Shown in pieces: positions 55,323 through 64,000 of a DNA stretch of 64,000 bases. Numbering within the stretch: the first letter of the stretch is position 1; the number at the start of each line of letters is the position of its first letter. The notes below the pieces were generated by a model. The model worked only from the letters and a program-made list of their open reading frames with translations, had not been told where the DNA came from and searched no databases. This DNA comes from Paucibacter sp. B2R-40 (GTDB lineage: Bacteria > Pseudomonadota > Gammaproteobacteria > Burkholderiales > Burkholderiaceae_C), in contig NZ_JAJIRP010000010.1 of assembly GCF_025717555.1 (NCBI RefSeq), positions 161,729 through 225,728 on the forward strand, read 5' to 3'. A program made the translations under genes and the position numbers.

Positions 55323-56177
55323 TCAGTCTCCCTTGAACTCAGGCCGCTCCTTGGCCACAAAAGCCTCATAAGCGCGGTGAAAGTCCTGCGTCATCATGCA
55401 AATCGCCTGGGCCTGCGCCTCGGATTCGATCGCCTCGTCGACGCCCATGGCCCATTCCTGGTGCAGCATTTTTTTGGTCATCGCGTGGCCAAAGCTGGGG
55501 CCGCTGGCAATCTGCTGCGCCCAATCGAGGGTCTCTTGCAACAAAGCATCCGGCTCCACCAGTCGGTTCAAGAAGCCCCAATTGAGGCCCTCTTCGCCGC
55601 CCAGGCTGCGCCCGCTATAGAGCAGATCCGAGGCTCGGCCCTGGCCAATAATGCGCGGCAGAATCGCGCAAGCGCCCATATCGCAGCCCGCTAGGCCGAC
55701 CCGGGTGAACAAGAAGGCCGTCTTGGAGCGGGCCGTGCCGACACGCAGATCCGAGGCCATCGCCACAATCGCGCCGGCGCCTGCGCAGACGCCGTCGATG
55801 GCCGACAAAACCGGCTGCGGGCAGGCCCGCATCGCCTTGACCAAGTCACCCGTCATGCGCGTGAAAGCCAAGAGATCGGGCATGCTCATCTTCGTCAAGG
55901 GGCCGATGATTTCATGCACATCGCCGCCTGAACAGAAGTTGCCGCCCGCACCTTGCACGACGATGGCCCGCACTTCATCTACAGATCCAAGCTTGCGGAA
56001 CAGATCACGCAGCTCGGCATAGGAGGCAAAGGTCAAGGGGTTCTTGCGCTCGGGCCGGTTCAGCGTGATCACACCGACCGCGCCATGCTGAGCCCAGCTG
56101 AAATGCTGGGGGGCGAAGTCCGCCAGGCTTTGCCGGTTGCCGGCCTCCAAGTGGCTGTCCATCTTGCGCTGATTCAT
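55323..56177 (-). CDS. Enoyl-CoA hydratase/isomerase family protein
   Basis: A 284-residue crotonase-fold enzyme with the oxyanion-hole segments [15 protein letters not shown] and [20 protein letters not shown]. The second active-site region reads [20 protein letters not shown] rather than the usual GGTQRLPR, so the chemistry may differ from simple hydration; ring opening or hydration of a cyclic CoA ester is plausible. It overlaps the MarR gene by four bases. Confidence 0.9.
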   Translation of the reverse strand: MNQRKMDSHLEAGNRQSLADFAPQHFSWAQHGAVGVITLNRPERKNPLTFASYAELRDLFRKLGSVDEVRAIVVQGAGGNFCSGGDVHEIIGPLTKMSMPDLLAFTRMTGDLVKAMRACPQPVLSAIDGVCAGAGAIVAMASDLRVGTARSKTAFLFTRVGLAGCDMGACAILPRIIGQGRASDLLYSGRSLGGEEGLNWGFLNRLVEPDALLQETLDWAQQIASGPSFGHAMTKKMLHQEWAMGVDEAIESEAQAQAICMMTQDFHRAYEAFVAKERPEFKGD

Positions 56178-56728
56178 TTCTTCTTCCCCTTGTTTGCTGT
56201 GGCCGCATCAGCGGCGCCAAGATCGGTCAAATGCGATTTCAAGCCCGCCAGCAGGCCATAGACCTGACTCTTCTCCTCCACGGACCAGCCCGCCAGCAGC
56301 TCGACCACCCATTGCTCATGGGTAGCCGCCATGCGCTTGAATTGGCGTTTCCCCAAGGGCGTCAACTTGACCGTAAAGGAACGCCGGTCACTCGCGTGTG
56401 CCTCGCGAACGACCAAGCCTTCGCTCTCCAGCTGATCGGTGATGCCGGTGATATTGCCGCCGGTGACCATCAAGCGCTTGGACAGCTCGCGCATGGGCAG
56501 TCCGTCAGGATTACGCTCCAGCTGCGCCAGCAAATCAAAGCGCGGCAAGGTGGTGGCAAAGTCCTGGCGCAGACGGTTGCGGATCACGCCCTCGACCCGC
56601 GTCGTGCAAGCCAGCAAGCGCAGCCAAAGGCGCAGCGCCTGATGATCATCCGCCGTGGCGCGCGACTCCAGATCGAAGTCGGGCGGCACAGCGGCCAAGT
56701 CCTGCAGTGGGCTGGCGTCCATCACCAT
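56174..56728 (-). CDS. MarR-family regulator within the anthranilate operon
   Basis: A 184-residue winged-helix regulator: [20 protein letters not shown] is the recognition helix region and [20 protein letters not shown] the wing. MarR proteins inside aromatic CoA operons usually repress them and respond to the CoA thioester. ATG 56728 overlaps the SDR stop (TGATG) and has GGGGAG eight bases upstream. Being embedded, it would be autoregulated with the operon. Confidence 0.9.
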   Translation of the reverse strand: MVMDASPLQDLAAVPPDFDLESRATADDHQALRLWLRLLACTTRVEGVIRNRLRQDFATTLPRFDLLAQLERNPDGLPMRELSKRLMVTGGNITGITDQLESEGLVVREAHASDRRSFTVKLTPLGKRQFKRMAATHEQWVVELLAGWSVEEKSQVYGLLAGLKSHLTDLGAADAATANKGKKK

Positions 56729-57507
56729 CACATCAACTCCCCGCCGCAAACGGCAATGGCCTGGCCCGTCAGCGCGCCGCTGCCACGCTGGGCCAGCCAC
56801 AAGACCGTGTCGGCCACTTCCTGCGGCTGCACGAGCCGGCCCTGTGGATTGGCCGCCACCAGCGCGGCGCGTGCCTCATCAAGGCTGCGGCCAGTCTTGT
56901 CGGCGATCTTGTCCAGCGCCTGTGCGACGATGTCGGTCTCGGTATAGCCAGGGCAGACGGCATTGATGGTCACGCCCTTCTTGGCAAACTCCAGCGCCAT
57001 CGCCCGCGTCAGACCCAAGACGCCATGCTTGGCCGCGCAATAGGCAGCCACATAGGCATAACCTGTTAGCGCTGCGGTGCTGGCCACATTGATGATGCGG
57101 CCGAAGCCGCGCTCGCTCATACCACCCACCACCTCGCGTGAACACAAAAAGGTGCCGGTGAGGTTGACATTGAGCATCGCCTGCCAAAGCGCCAGCGAGG
57201 TTCTGGTCAAAGGCGCGCTTTCGACCTGACCGGCGTTGTTGATCAAGATGTCAACTCGCCCGATTTGCGCAAACGCTGCCTTGACGCTGGTCTCGTCTGC
57301 CACATCCACTTGGCACACATCGATTTGGCCCAGTGGAGCCAGCGCCGCCGCTTGGCCCTGCAACTTGTCAAGCTTGCGCCCCAGCAAGCTGACCCTCGCA
57401 CCCGCTACCACCAAACGCCGCGCCACCGCCGCACCAATGCCGCTGCCGCCACCGGTCACGGCCGCATGCAAGCCCTTCAATTCATGACCTTGCTGCTCCA
57501 TGGCCAT
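56728..57507 (-). CDS. Short-chain dehydrogenase/reductase (SDR)
   Basis: A 259-residue NAD(P)-dependent oxidoreductase: Rossmann motif VTGGGSGIGAAVARRL, NNAG in DILINNAGQVES, catalytic Tyr-x3-Lys in YVAAYCAAKHGVLGL. It probably acts as 3-hydroxyacyl-CoA or ring-hydroxyl dehydrogenase in the pathway. ATG 57507 overlaps the stop of the monooxygenase/reductase gene; ATG 57501 is the alternative. The open frame continues far upstream in another reading of the neighbour and is not used. Confidence 0.9.
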   Translation of the reverse strand: MAMEQQGHELKGLHAAVTGGGSGIGAAVARRLVVAGARVSLLGRKLDKLQGQAAALAPLGQIDVCQVDVADETSVKAAFAQIGRVDILINNAGQVESAPLTRTSLALWQAMLNVNLTGTFLCSREVVGGMSERGFGRIINVASTAALTGYAYVAAYCAAKHGVLGLTRAMALEFAKKGVTINAVCPGYTETDIVAQALDKIADKTGRSLDEARAALVAANPQGRLVQPQEVADTVLWLAQRGSGALTGQAIAVCGGELM

Positions 57508-59840
57508 CAAACTCCCAAGGCCTTGTTCGCTGCTTCGCTGGCCGCACCCTGGCCCGCTTGCGCACGCTGGCGCTCGAATTCCTTCTCCAGTTGCGGCTTG
57601 GCCGACAAGTATTGGAGCGGCCAGTCCAGGCCGGCCGGGCCTTTGTAGCCAATCCGCGCCGCTTCGCTCAGCGTCCAGGCCGGGTTGGCCAAATGCGGCC
57701 GGGCAACGGCGCAGAGGTCGGCACGGCCAGCAGCGATGATGCTGTTGACATGATCGGCCTCGGAGATCGCCCCGACCGCAATCGTGGCGATGCCGACGCG
57801 ATTGCGAATATTCTCCGAAAACGGCGTTTGCCACATGCGCCCATAGGTCGGCTTCTCCAGCTTGCTGACTTGACCCGAGGACACATCGATCAAGTCCGCC
57901 CCGGCGGCTTTGAAGGCAGCCGCGATCAGCACCGCGTCATCCGACGTCGTGCCGCCCTCGACCCAGTCATGCGCTGAAATCCGCACCGACATTGGTTTTT
58001 CCGCCGGCCAAAGCGCCCGCATTGCCTTGAAGACCTCCAAGGGATAGCGCAGACGGTTTTCCAAGCTGCCGCCATATTCGTCGCTGCGCTGGTTCGTCAG
58101 CGGCGAGATAAAGCTCGAGAGCAAATAGCCATGCGCGCAGTGCAGCTCCAGCCAGTCAAATCCGGCGCCAGCCGCGCGCACAGTGGCGGCGCAGAAGTCG
58201 GCCAGCACGCGGTCCATATCGGCGCGCGTCATGGCCCGCGAGGCCTGACTGAGCCCGGCCAGATACTGCTGCGGTGAGGCGGATATCAGGGGCCAGTTTT
58301 GTTCAGCGTCGACAAGCGGCTGATCAATGCCTTCCCAAGCCCGCCGGGTCGAGCCCTTGGCGCCGGCATGGCCGAGCTGAATCGCGATCTTGGCGCTGCT
58401 GTTCGCGTGCACAAAGCCGACGATGCTGGCCCAAGCCGCGCCCTGCTCATCGGTGTACAGACCCGGGCAGCCCGGCGTGATGCGCGCGTCGGCCGAAGTA
58501 CAGGTCATCTCGGCAAACACCAGCCCCGCGCCGCCGGCAGCGCGCGCGCCCAGATGCATCAGGTGATAGTCGCCGGGCAGGCCGTCCACACAGGAATACT
58601 GCGCCATCGGCGACACGACCACACGGTTCTTCAGCGTGAGGCCGCGCAGCTTGAATGGCGTGAACATTGGCGGCACCGCTTGCCCTCCGGCCAGCCAGGC
58701 CTCAAAGCGATCCACATAAGCAGAGTCACGCAGACGCAGATTTTCATGCGAGATGCGCTGCGAGCGGGTCAGCAAAGAGTAGGCGAACTGCTCAGGCTCC
58801 AGCTTGGCGTGACGCTCAATGTTCTCGAACCACTCGGTCGAGTTGCGCGCTGCGTTCTGGATTCGCAAGACCTCGATGGAGCGGCTGGCGACATAACGCG
58901 GCAAAGCTAGACCTAAGTCCCCCTGGGCTTCGCCTATATCGCGCGCCAAAGCGATCGCGTCCTCCAGCGCCAGCTTGGTGCCGGAGCCGATGGAGAAATG
59001 CGCCGTGTGAGCGGCGTCGCCCATCAACACCACCGGCGCTTTGCCGTTGTGGTGAATCCAGTTCTTGCAGACTACGCGCGGAAAGCGTATCCACTGGGCC
59101 GAACCGCGCAAATGCGCGGCATTAGAGATCAGCTTGTGGCCATCCAGCACCTTGGCGAACAGGCGCTCGCAAAAAGCGATGCCTTCTTCCTTGCTCATTG
59201 CCTCGATGCCGGCCGCTTCCCAGACCGACTGGGGCGCCTCGACGATAAAGGTCGAGGTCGTGTCATCAAAGCGATAGGCGTGCGCCTGGAACCAGCCCCA
59301 CTGCGTCTGCTGAAAGTCGAAGGTAAAGGCCTCGAACAATTTGGCCGAGCCGAGCCAGACAAAACGGCATTGGCGAAGATCGATATCGGGCTGATAGGTC
59401 GCTGCGTACTTCTGGCGCACGCGACTATTGAGCCCATCGGCCGCGATGATCAGGTCAGCGTCCAGACCCACATCGTCCTGCACATCGCTCTCGTAACGTA
59501 GATTGACGCCAAGCTCAAGGCAGCGCGCCTGCAAGATATTCAGCAACTTCATGCGGCCGATGCCGCAAAAGCCATGGCCGCCCGAGCGCAGCGTTTGGCC
59601 CTTGATATGCACCTCGATATCGTCCCAATGATTGAATGCATCGAGGATCTGCTCAGCCGTCTTGGCATCGGCTTCGCGCATGGCAGTCAGCGTCTGATCC
59701 GAGAACACCACGCCCCAGCCAAAGGTGTCGCCGGGCTTGTTGCGTTCCAGCACTTCAATCTCATGCGCCGGGTTTTGCTGCTTCATCAGCAGCGCGAAAT
59801 ACAGGCCGGCGGGGCCACCACCGATACAGCTGATGCGCAT
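57507..59840 (-). CDS. 2-aminobenzoyl-CoA monooxygenase/reductase (bifunctional FAD/FMN enzyme)
   Basis: A 777-residue fusion. The N-terminal half is an FAD aromatic hydroxylase ([38 protein letters not shown]); the C-terminal half is an old-yellow-enzyme-type FMN reductase ([45 protein letters not shown]). This architecture is that of the Azoarcus-type 2-aminobenzoyl-CoA monooxygenase/reductase; close relatives are annotated as salicylyl-CoA 5-hydroxylase. It hydroxylates and then reduces the ring of the CoA thioester. GGGAGG lies six to seven bases before ATG 59840. It is the first gene of the operon. Confidence 0.9.
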   Translation of the reverse strand: MRISCIGGGPAGLYFALLMKQQNPAHEIEVLERNKPGDTFGWGVVFSDQTLTAMREADAKTAEQILDAFNHWDDIEVHIKGQTLRSGGHGFCGIGRMKLLNILQARCLELGVNLRYESDVQDDVGLDADLIIAADGLNSRVRQKYAATYQPDIDLRQCRFVWLGSAKLFEAFTFDFQQTQWGWFQAHAYRFDDTTSTFIVEAPQSVWEAAGIEAMSKEEGIAFCERLFAKVLDGHKLISNAAHLRGSAQWIRFPRVVCKNWIHHNGKAPVVLMGDAAHTAHFSIGSGTKLALEDAIALARDIGEAQGDLGLALPRYVASRSIEVLRIQNAARNSTEWFENIERHAKLEPEQFAYSLLTRSQRISHENLRLRDSAYVDRFEAWLAGGQAVPPMFTPFKLRGLTLKNRVVVSPMAQYSCVDGLPGDYHLMHLGARAAGGAGLVFAEMTCTSADARITPGCPGLYTDEQGAAWASIVGFVHANSSAKIAIQLGHAGAKGSTRRAWEGIDQPLVDAEQNWPLISASPQQYLAGLSQASRAMTRADMDRVLADFCAATVRAAGAGFDWLELHCAHGYLLSSFISPLTNQRSDEYGGSLENRLRYPLEVFKAMRALWPAEKPMSVRISAHDWVEGGTTSDDAVLIAAAFKAAGADLIDVSSGQVSKLEKPTYGRMWQTPFSENIRNRVGIATIAVGAISEADHVNSIIAAGRADLCAVARPHLANPAWTLSEAARIGYKGPAGLDWPLQYLSAKPQLEKEFERQRAQAGQGAASEAANKALGV

Positions 59841-59941
59841 TGCACACCTCCCAAATAGAGCTTCATGCCTGCGTACAACTTTAGGCCTTAATAGTTTAGA
59901 TGTCAAACAATCAAATTCACGAAGGGCTCAACGATCGGCCA

Positions 59942-60103
59942 TGGACTGCATCCGTTTCAGTAGACATCCAACACGGTCGAACTTGAAACGGAGAAGAGAA
60001 AATGAGTCGAGCTAAATTTGGCCCGGAGTTCAAAGCCAAGGCGGTGAAACAGATGACTGATTGAGGGCATGGCGTCGTCGAGGTGGCCAAACTCGATTTA
60101 TAG
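59942..60103 (+). mobile_element. IS3-family insertion sequence relic (left end)
   Basis: TGGACTGCATCC at 59942 and the following GACATCCAACACG resemble the left-end sequence preceding orfA in some IS3-family elements, with GGAGAAG before the start codon. Only about 160 bases survive; the rest of orfA, orfB and the right end are absent. Confidence 0.55.
60002..60103 (+). pseudogene. Transposase orfA fragment, IS3 family, with nonsense mutation
   Basis: ATG 60002 starts MSRAKFGPEFKAKAVKQMTD, then a TGA stop where relatives have Arg, then GHGVVEVAKL in the same frame before the match ends. The pattern equals the N-terminus of IS3-family OrfA (helix-turn-helix). The internal stop and truncation make it non-functional. 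Confidence 0.8.
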
Positions 60104-60174
60104 ATGACATTTATCGTCAACGGTTTTGAGATCAAGAAAGCGCAGAAAATAGGGCTTTTAACAATGAGGTTTCT

Positions 60175-60384
60175 GTGAATCAATACGCTGCACATGCCGA
60201 ACTCATTGCCACATTCCGAAGGGCGGAGGCAGAAGCGGCGCACAAGTTCGGACTAATCAAAGCCTTGTCCCATAAAGGTCCCAAGGCCATTCAGGCGGCC
60301 GCAGAAACAGCGACAAAGGCTGCGAAGCGCAGGGATTCGTATGCAAAGAAATTGAAAGAGCTCGGGATAGATCTCAAAGATTAA
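60175..60384 (+). CDS. Small Ala/Lys-rich hypothetical protein
   Basis: A 69-residue open frame starting at GTG 60175 with GAGG five bases upstream. The sequence is strongly helical and charged (AHAELIATFRRAEAEAAHKF; AAETATKAAKRRDSYAKKLK), consistent with a short coiled coil. No family is recognised. It sits in AT-richer DNA next to the IS relic. Confidence 0.5.
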   Translation: MNQYAAHAELIATFRRAEAEAAHKFGLIKALSHKGPKAIQAAAETATKAAKRRDSYAKKLKELGIDLKD

Positions 60385-60558
60385 GAGCCATTCGCGAGCA
60401 CATGGACAAGAGCACGGTGGGACATTTGCCGCGTCCAGGAATTCTTCATCCGATGTCTGACGCATGGTTTGCCGTCAAATACTCATGGTGGGAGCGGACT
60501 GCGTGAATTGCGCATGTTTGGAACTTTGACGGAACGCTCACCCGTTCAAGATCTTTGC

Positions 60559-61659
60559 CTAAAATTTGATGGTGTGACCTAGCTTGGCGCTGCGGGCGGC
60601 AGCATCGAGTATCTCCATCACGATCATATTATTGTCGAGCGCTGAAGGGTCGAACTTGCCCTGTTTCAGCTTGCCTTCGATCAAGGCCTTGAAATAGGCA
60701 AAGGGGTCGTTGAACGGATAGGCCAATTCTGCCAGGGACTGCGCACGCTCTGGCTCGGCTTCTGAGCGGCGAACCCGAATATCGTTGCGGTTGTCAGCCA
60801 TGATATAGCCGCGCACACCATATATCTCCATATCCTTTCTAGCAATCGGCCAGTTCCAGGAGGCTTGAATAACGGCCTGGCTACCGGGGTAAGTCAATAT
60901 AATCGTTGCCTCGTCGTCTACCTTTGGATAGTCCTGGGCTTGAAACTGCTGGGTAATTGCCGTCACTGAAGTCGGCCGAATACCCTGCATCAAATAAGTC
61001 ATCAAGTTGGCGCCATAACAGCCAAAATCGGTCATGGCTCCACCGCCGTTGAGCACTGGGTCACCCAACCAATCGAGAAACTCTTGGTTGACGCCGATTT
61101 TCTTCGGCCCCTTGTGGCCGTCGTGCACGACCACTTTGCGCAGCCCCCCAATTTGGTCGCTGCGCAGCAAGTCATAGGCCTGATAGACAGTCGGATACCA
61201 AGTGGTTTCGTAATTCACCATCAAAGAAATTTGATGCCTGTCGGCCAACTGCTTCATCTTCTTGGCGTGATTCAAACTGACGGCCAGCGGCTTTTCAACC
61301 ATCACATGAATACCGCGCGGCGCGGCTGCTTCGACCACGGCTAAGTGCTCGAAAATACTGCCGAACGCGGCGACAGCGGTGGGTTTTTTCTGGTCCAGCA
61401 TTTCCGCCATGGTGTCGAACACGATGGCCATGCTGATGCCATATTTCTGGGTGTAGCGCTGCGCCAGTTCACGGTTTTTTTCAACGATCCCGACAATCTC
61501 AATATCGCCCAATTTCTCGCGATCAAGAAGCCAATGAACATGGGTGTGGGTCAAACCGATGATGCCGATGCGCAGCGGCACAGGCGCCGCACTTGCGGCG
61601 CTGGCGACAGCCGAGAATGAACAGAGCAACAAGGGCAGCAATACTCTCAATAATTTCAT
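60559..61659 (-). CDS. Exported Gfo/Idh/MocA-family oxidoreductase
   Basis: A 366-residue NAD(P)-dependent dehydrogenase fold. The N-terminus MKLLRVLLPLLLCSFSAVAS is a Sec-type signal peptide without twin arginines. The Rossmann start is RIGIIGLTHTHVHWLL, and the family motif Glu-Lys-Pro occurs in IHVMVEKPLAVSLNHAKK. The C-terminal domain has VNYETTWYPTVYQAYDLL and GGGAMTDFGCYGANLMTYLM. Relatives act on sugars or cyclitols. Export of an NAD(P)-dependent fold by Sec is unusual. Confidence 0.85.
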   Translation of the reverse strand: MKLLRVLLPLLLCSFSAVASAASAAPVPLRIGIIGLTHTHVHWLLDREKLGDIEIVGIVEKNRELAQRYTQKYGISMAIVFDTMAEMLDQKKPTAVAAFGSIFEHLAVVEAAAPRGIHVMVEKPLAVSLNHAKKMKQLADRHQISLMVNYETTWYPTVYQAYDLLRSDQIGGLRKVVVHDGHKGPKKIGVNQEFLDWLGDPVLNGGGAMTDFGCYGANLMTYLMQGIRPTSVTAITQQFQAQDYPKVDDEATIILTYPGSQAVIQASWNWPIARKDMEIYGVRGYIMADNRNDIRVRRSEAEPERAQSLAELAYPFNDPFAYFKALIEGKLKQGKFDPSALDNNMIVMEILDAAARSAKLGHTIKF

Positions 61660-61722
61660 GGCGGTCTACTTTTCGATGGATAGAAACATGACATAGCGGG
61701 CAGTTAGAACCAACGCCAACTT

Positions 61723-61737
61723 GCTGAAGTTCGGTTC
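61723..61737 (+). repeat. 15 bp repeat, left copy of a distant inverted pair
   Basis: GCTGAAGTTCGGTTC here is the exact complement of GAACCGAACTTCAGC at 63871-63885. The pair brackets the ABC1 kinase and DUF2237 genes, 2.1 kb apart. Confidence 0.6.
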
Positions 61738-61782
61738 GCCGACCGTTTTGATCAATGGCGGCTTACTGGTGATGTTGCGGCC

Positions 61783-63192
61783 TCACGCTTCCGGGTTGAG
61801 CCTGTCAATCGGATGCGCTTTGTGGGCGGCTGCAGGGTGCCCATCACGGGCACCCAAAGCACCGACAGCAGTTAAATATGGCAACGCTAACTCCCGCACA
61901 TTGACGCGCGCCCTCAGCCGCGATGCCAGCAAGAACAGACCGCCAAGTTTGCGATGCAAGAACAGGCTGTCGACGGGCGGTATATGCCTGAAGTCTGGAT
62001 CCAATCCCAAGGCTATTCCAGCATCGCGCAGGTGTTGCGCCATGTCGGTGGAGCCAAAGTCAAAGGCGCCGTCAATACACAATGGTTCCAGTGCCATCGT
62101 AAACAGGTCAAGCACGGCAGCTGAGTGCCGCTGTTGCGTGTGTCCATCAAAATAGCCTATCGCCAACCCTGCCTGCGCCATGGCCTCTTGGTTGCCTTCC
62201 ATGGTCGCTGCCATCAAGTCTTTGTAGGCCTGCCCAAATTGCGGTGTGAAGCTGCGGGTGGCACCAAAATCCAGCAGGATCATTTGCTGGCTCAACGGGT
62301 CATAGCGGTAGTTTGCAAAGTTGGGGTCTGTTTGCATCAGTCCAAACTCAAACAACTCGCGAACCAAGAGGTCCACGAGCCGAGTGAGCATCTGGTCGCG
62401 TTCGGCCTGCGGAGCGCTGTCCATGGACTCCACGGCTACTCCCTCCACGTATGACATAGCCAGGACATTTTTGGTCGTAAAGTCTGCGTGTAAACCAGGT
62501 ACGACGAACCTCGGGTCATTGGCCAGCAGTTGGCCAAAACGCACTAGGTGCGCAGCTTCAGCATGGTAGTCAGCTTCTTCGCGCAATTGGCGTTTGGCCT
62601 CTAAGAGCAGCGGCGCAATATCCATTGTTTTGGGCAGCAAGCCCGACATGCGCAAAAGCGATGCCACATTGTTCACGTCACTGCTGATGCTCTTGCGCAC
62701 ACCCGGGTACTGAATCTTGATGGCCAGATCTCGTCCATCCTTGGTAGTCGCTCGGTGCACTTGGCCGATGGAAGCCGCTGCGATCGGTACGAAAGAGAAC
62801 GACTCGAAGCGCTGCTGCCACCCTGCACCCCAATTGGCCGAGAGCACTGCTTGCACTTGGCGCTGCGGCATGGCGTGCGCATCGGAGCGCAAGCGCGCAA
62901 GTATGTCGCCCAATTCGGGCGGTAACAAATCTCCAGCGTCCATGGAGAGGAGCTGACCCACCTTTATGGCCGCACCACGCATTTGAGACAGTTGCTGGGT
63001 GATCTTGAGCGCGTTGGCCGGTGTGAGCAGCAGATCACTGAGTTTCAGGCGCTTACCCTGAACGAGCTGCTGAGCGCCGGCTATCAGCATATTGCCGGCA
63101 ACACCCGAGGCCATCGACCCCAAACGCAATAGACGTCCAAGGCGACTACTGGGTACGGCAGAGCTATGGCGGGGGTTGATCTTGGCGGTCAT
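61783..63192 (-). CDS. ABC1/UbiB-type atypical kinase family protein
   Basis: A 469-residue protein of the ABC1 (ADCK/UbiB) family. The family-specific KxGQ motif is in RGAAIKVGQLLSMD, the Ala-rich loop is FVPIAAASIGQVHRA, the ATP-binding Lys is in LAIKIQYPGV, and the catalytic/metal region is LMQTDPNFANYRY and ILLDFGATRSF. Members support ubiquinone synthesis or lipid homeostasis; this is not the long, membrane-anchored UbiB of the main ubiquinone operon. ATG 63192 is preferred; the frame stays open to 63249. Confidence 0.88.
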   Translation of the reverse strand: MTAKINPRHSSAVPSSRLGRLLRLGSMASGVAGNMLIAGAQQLVQGKRLKLSDLLLTPANALKITQQLSQMRGAAIKVGQLLSMDAGDLLPPELGDILARLRSDAHAMPQRQVQAVLSANWGAGWQQRFESFSFVPIAAASIGQVHRATTKDGRDLAIKIQYPGVRKSISSDVNNVASLLRMSGLLPKTMDIAPLLLEAKRQLREEADYHAEAAHLVRFGQLLANDPRFVVPGLHADFTTKNVLAMSYVEGVAVESMDSAPQAERDQMLTRLVDLLVRELFEFGLMQTDPNFANYRYDPLSQQMILLDFGATRSFTPQFGQAYKDLMAATMEGNQEAMAQAGLAIGYFDGHTQQRHSAAVLDLFTMALEPLCIDGAFDFGSTDMAQHLRDAGIALGLDPDFRHIPPVDSLFLHRKLGGLFLLASRLRARVNVRELALPYLTAVGALGARDGHPAAAHKAHPIDRLNPEA

Positions 63193-63354
63193 GGTGCACA
63201 AAGTAGATGGGGTTGTCGGTTTTGTGGGCAGTGGGTGAGGCCATTGCATAGAAGTCCGACACGTTTACATGCTTTGGTCGATGATCATGCACGAGTGATT
63301 GACGACCGTTGTTAACGGCGATTTTTGTCCTTAGGTTTGGAGATATTGACTGCA

Positions 63355-63720
63355 ATGACAATGACAGCGCTGAACGTTTTGGGAGGGACTCTGGAGGCCT
63401 GTTCCTATTCGCCATTGACGGGCTACTTTCGTGACGGCTGCTGCAATACCGATGAAGTCGACCGAGGTACCCATGTGGTTTGCGCGAGGGTGACCGCCGA
63501 GTTTTTAGACTTCTCGCTATCGCAAGGCAATGACCTGACCACACCCAGACCCGAGCATCGTTTTGCTGGCCTGAAACCGGGTGATCGGTGGTGCCTGTGC
63601 GCACTGCGTTGGAAGGAGGCGTTGGCCGCCGGAAAGGCGCCGCCTGTGATTCTGGAAGCAACTCATGCAAAAGCGTTGGACTTTTTGGCTTTGAGTCAGC
63701 TTCAACTGCACGCGCTGTAG
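63355..63720 (+). CDS. DUF2237 family protein
   Basis: A 121-residue protein: NVLGGTLEACSYSPLTGYFR, DGCCNTDEVDRGTHVVCARV, GNDLTTPRPEHRFAGLKPGD and RWCLCALRWKEAL match DUF2237 closely, including its conserved cysteines. Function is unknown; the cysteines suggest metal or redox chemistry. Starts at 63355 and 63361 are both ATG; GGAG lies about 12 bases before the first. Confidence 0.88.
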   Translation: MTMTALNVLGGTLEACSYSPLTGYFRDGCCNTDEVDRGTHVVCARVTAEFLDFSLSQGNDLTTPRPEHRFAGLKPGDRWCLCALRWKEALAAGKAPPVILEATHAKALDFLALSQLQLHAL

Positions 63721-64000
63721 CGGGTGCAGGGTCGTTGGATCACTTCGCGTCATACGGGCGCGACGCGGCGGCATGGACTACGCCCAAGTGGCTTTCCTTG
63801 GCGCCCTACCCCAGGGCGATCTCGACCTCAAGGGCCACTAATTCACAAGTAGGTCTCCCGGTGCGGTGTTGAACCGAACTTCAGCTATCGGCGCTTGTTC
63901 GAACTTTTAGCCTCGCACAGGCCTGAACATTTCGAGGGCACTGACTGTGAGGCAACTCAGTGCGGCGGATTCAACCGGTCAATGCAACACATTGGCTGAA
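63721..64000. other. Right-edge region with no recognised gene
   Basis: About 280 bases. A 22-codon open frame at 63773-63841 (MDYAQVAFLGALPQGDLDLK, then GH) reads like a fragment but matches nothing I know. The right copy of the 15 bp repeat is at 63871-63885. The last 40 bases (CCGGTCAATGCAACACA) resemble an insertion-sequence end, too short to call. Confidence 0.5.
63871..63885 (-). repeat. 15 bp repeat, right copy of a distant inverted pair
   Basis: GAACCGAACTTCAGC, exact complement of the copy at 61723-61737. It may be the footprint of a mobile segment or a dispersed repeat. Confidence 0.6.

Larger units (their letters stand above)
59841..60174. other. 334-base intergenic region upstream of the anthranilate operon
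   Basis: The part nearest the operon (59841-59941) must hold its promoter. A weak dyad GTTT-N7-AAAC at 59894-59908 could be a MarR site. From 59942 it carries an IS3-family relic listed separately. The rest shows nothing recognisable. Confidence 0.55.

Overview
This 64 kb window reads as chromosomal DNA of a metabolically versatile, facultatively denitrifying betaproteobacterium. Order Burkholderiales, in the Leptothrix/Rubrivivax/Roseateles neighbourhood, fits best. This is inferred from the high-GC coding style, an abm-type aerobic anthranilate cluster, a PEP-CTERM protein, DUF3562, DUF1289, DUF6172 and DUF2237 proteins, an Ala/Lys/Pro-rich histone-H1-like protein and narK1-narK2-narG synteny. 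No rRNA, tRNA, CRISPR array, complete insertion sequence or phage was found.

Layout. 1-8.4 kb: nitrate respiration on the minus strand (narX, narL, narK1, narK2, and narG running off the left edge), with FNR-type boxes before narX and narK1. 8.4-12.1 kb: small membrane protein, MHS-type permease, HCCA-isomerase-like protein, DUF1289 and YbaK/ProX genes. 12.1-19 kb: 2-aminoethylphosphonate (AEP) uptake and breakdown (phnS, phnT, phnU, an FAD oxidoreductase, phnX) with a divergent LysR regulator. 19-31 kb: small GGDEF protein, PEP-CTERM phytase-like protein, three exported metallopeptidases (M28, M4, M13), a Cache chemoreceptor and a solitary solute-binding protein. The chemoreceptor leader carries a clear c-di-GMP-I (GEMM) riboswitch next to a consensus FNR box. 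31-37 kb: old yellow enzyme, DUF3562, Acg-type nitroreductase, second chemoreceptor, GyrI-like protein, VOC protein. 37-44.4 kb: LysR regulator, hppD, VOC protein and a three-subunit 2-oxoacid oxidoreductase whose alpha and beta genes are separated by a 239 bp element with perfect 16 bp terminal inverted repeats. 44.6-50.4 kb: H1-like protein, two tandem TPR-GGDEF cyclases, DUF6172. 50.5-59.8 kb: a tightly overlapping nine-gene operon for CoA-dependent aerobic degradation of 2-aminobenzoate (anthranilate). 59.9-64 kb: an AT-richer tail with an IS3-family relic, an exported Gfo/Idh/MocA protein, an ABC1/UbiB-like kinase and DUF2237.

How it fits together. Nitrate is sensed by NarX/NarL, imported by two NarK porters and respired by NarGHI. 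The catabolic clusters (AEP, anthranilate, 4-hydroxyphenylpyruvate, 2-oxoacids) supply carbon, nitrogen and phosphorus. Three GGDEF proteins and the riboswitch-controlled chemoreceptor suggest that c-di-GMP and oxygen state jointly set chemotaxis. The features most worth a second look are the riboswitch plus FNR box at 27.3-27.5 kb, the inverted-repeat element inside the kor operon, the possible leaderless narX promoter, the AEP cluster without phnW, and the Rid-family protein lacking the usual arginine motif in the anthranilate operon.
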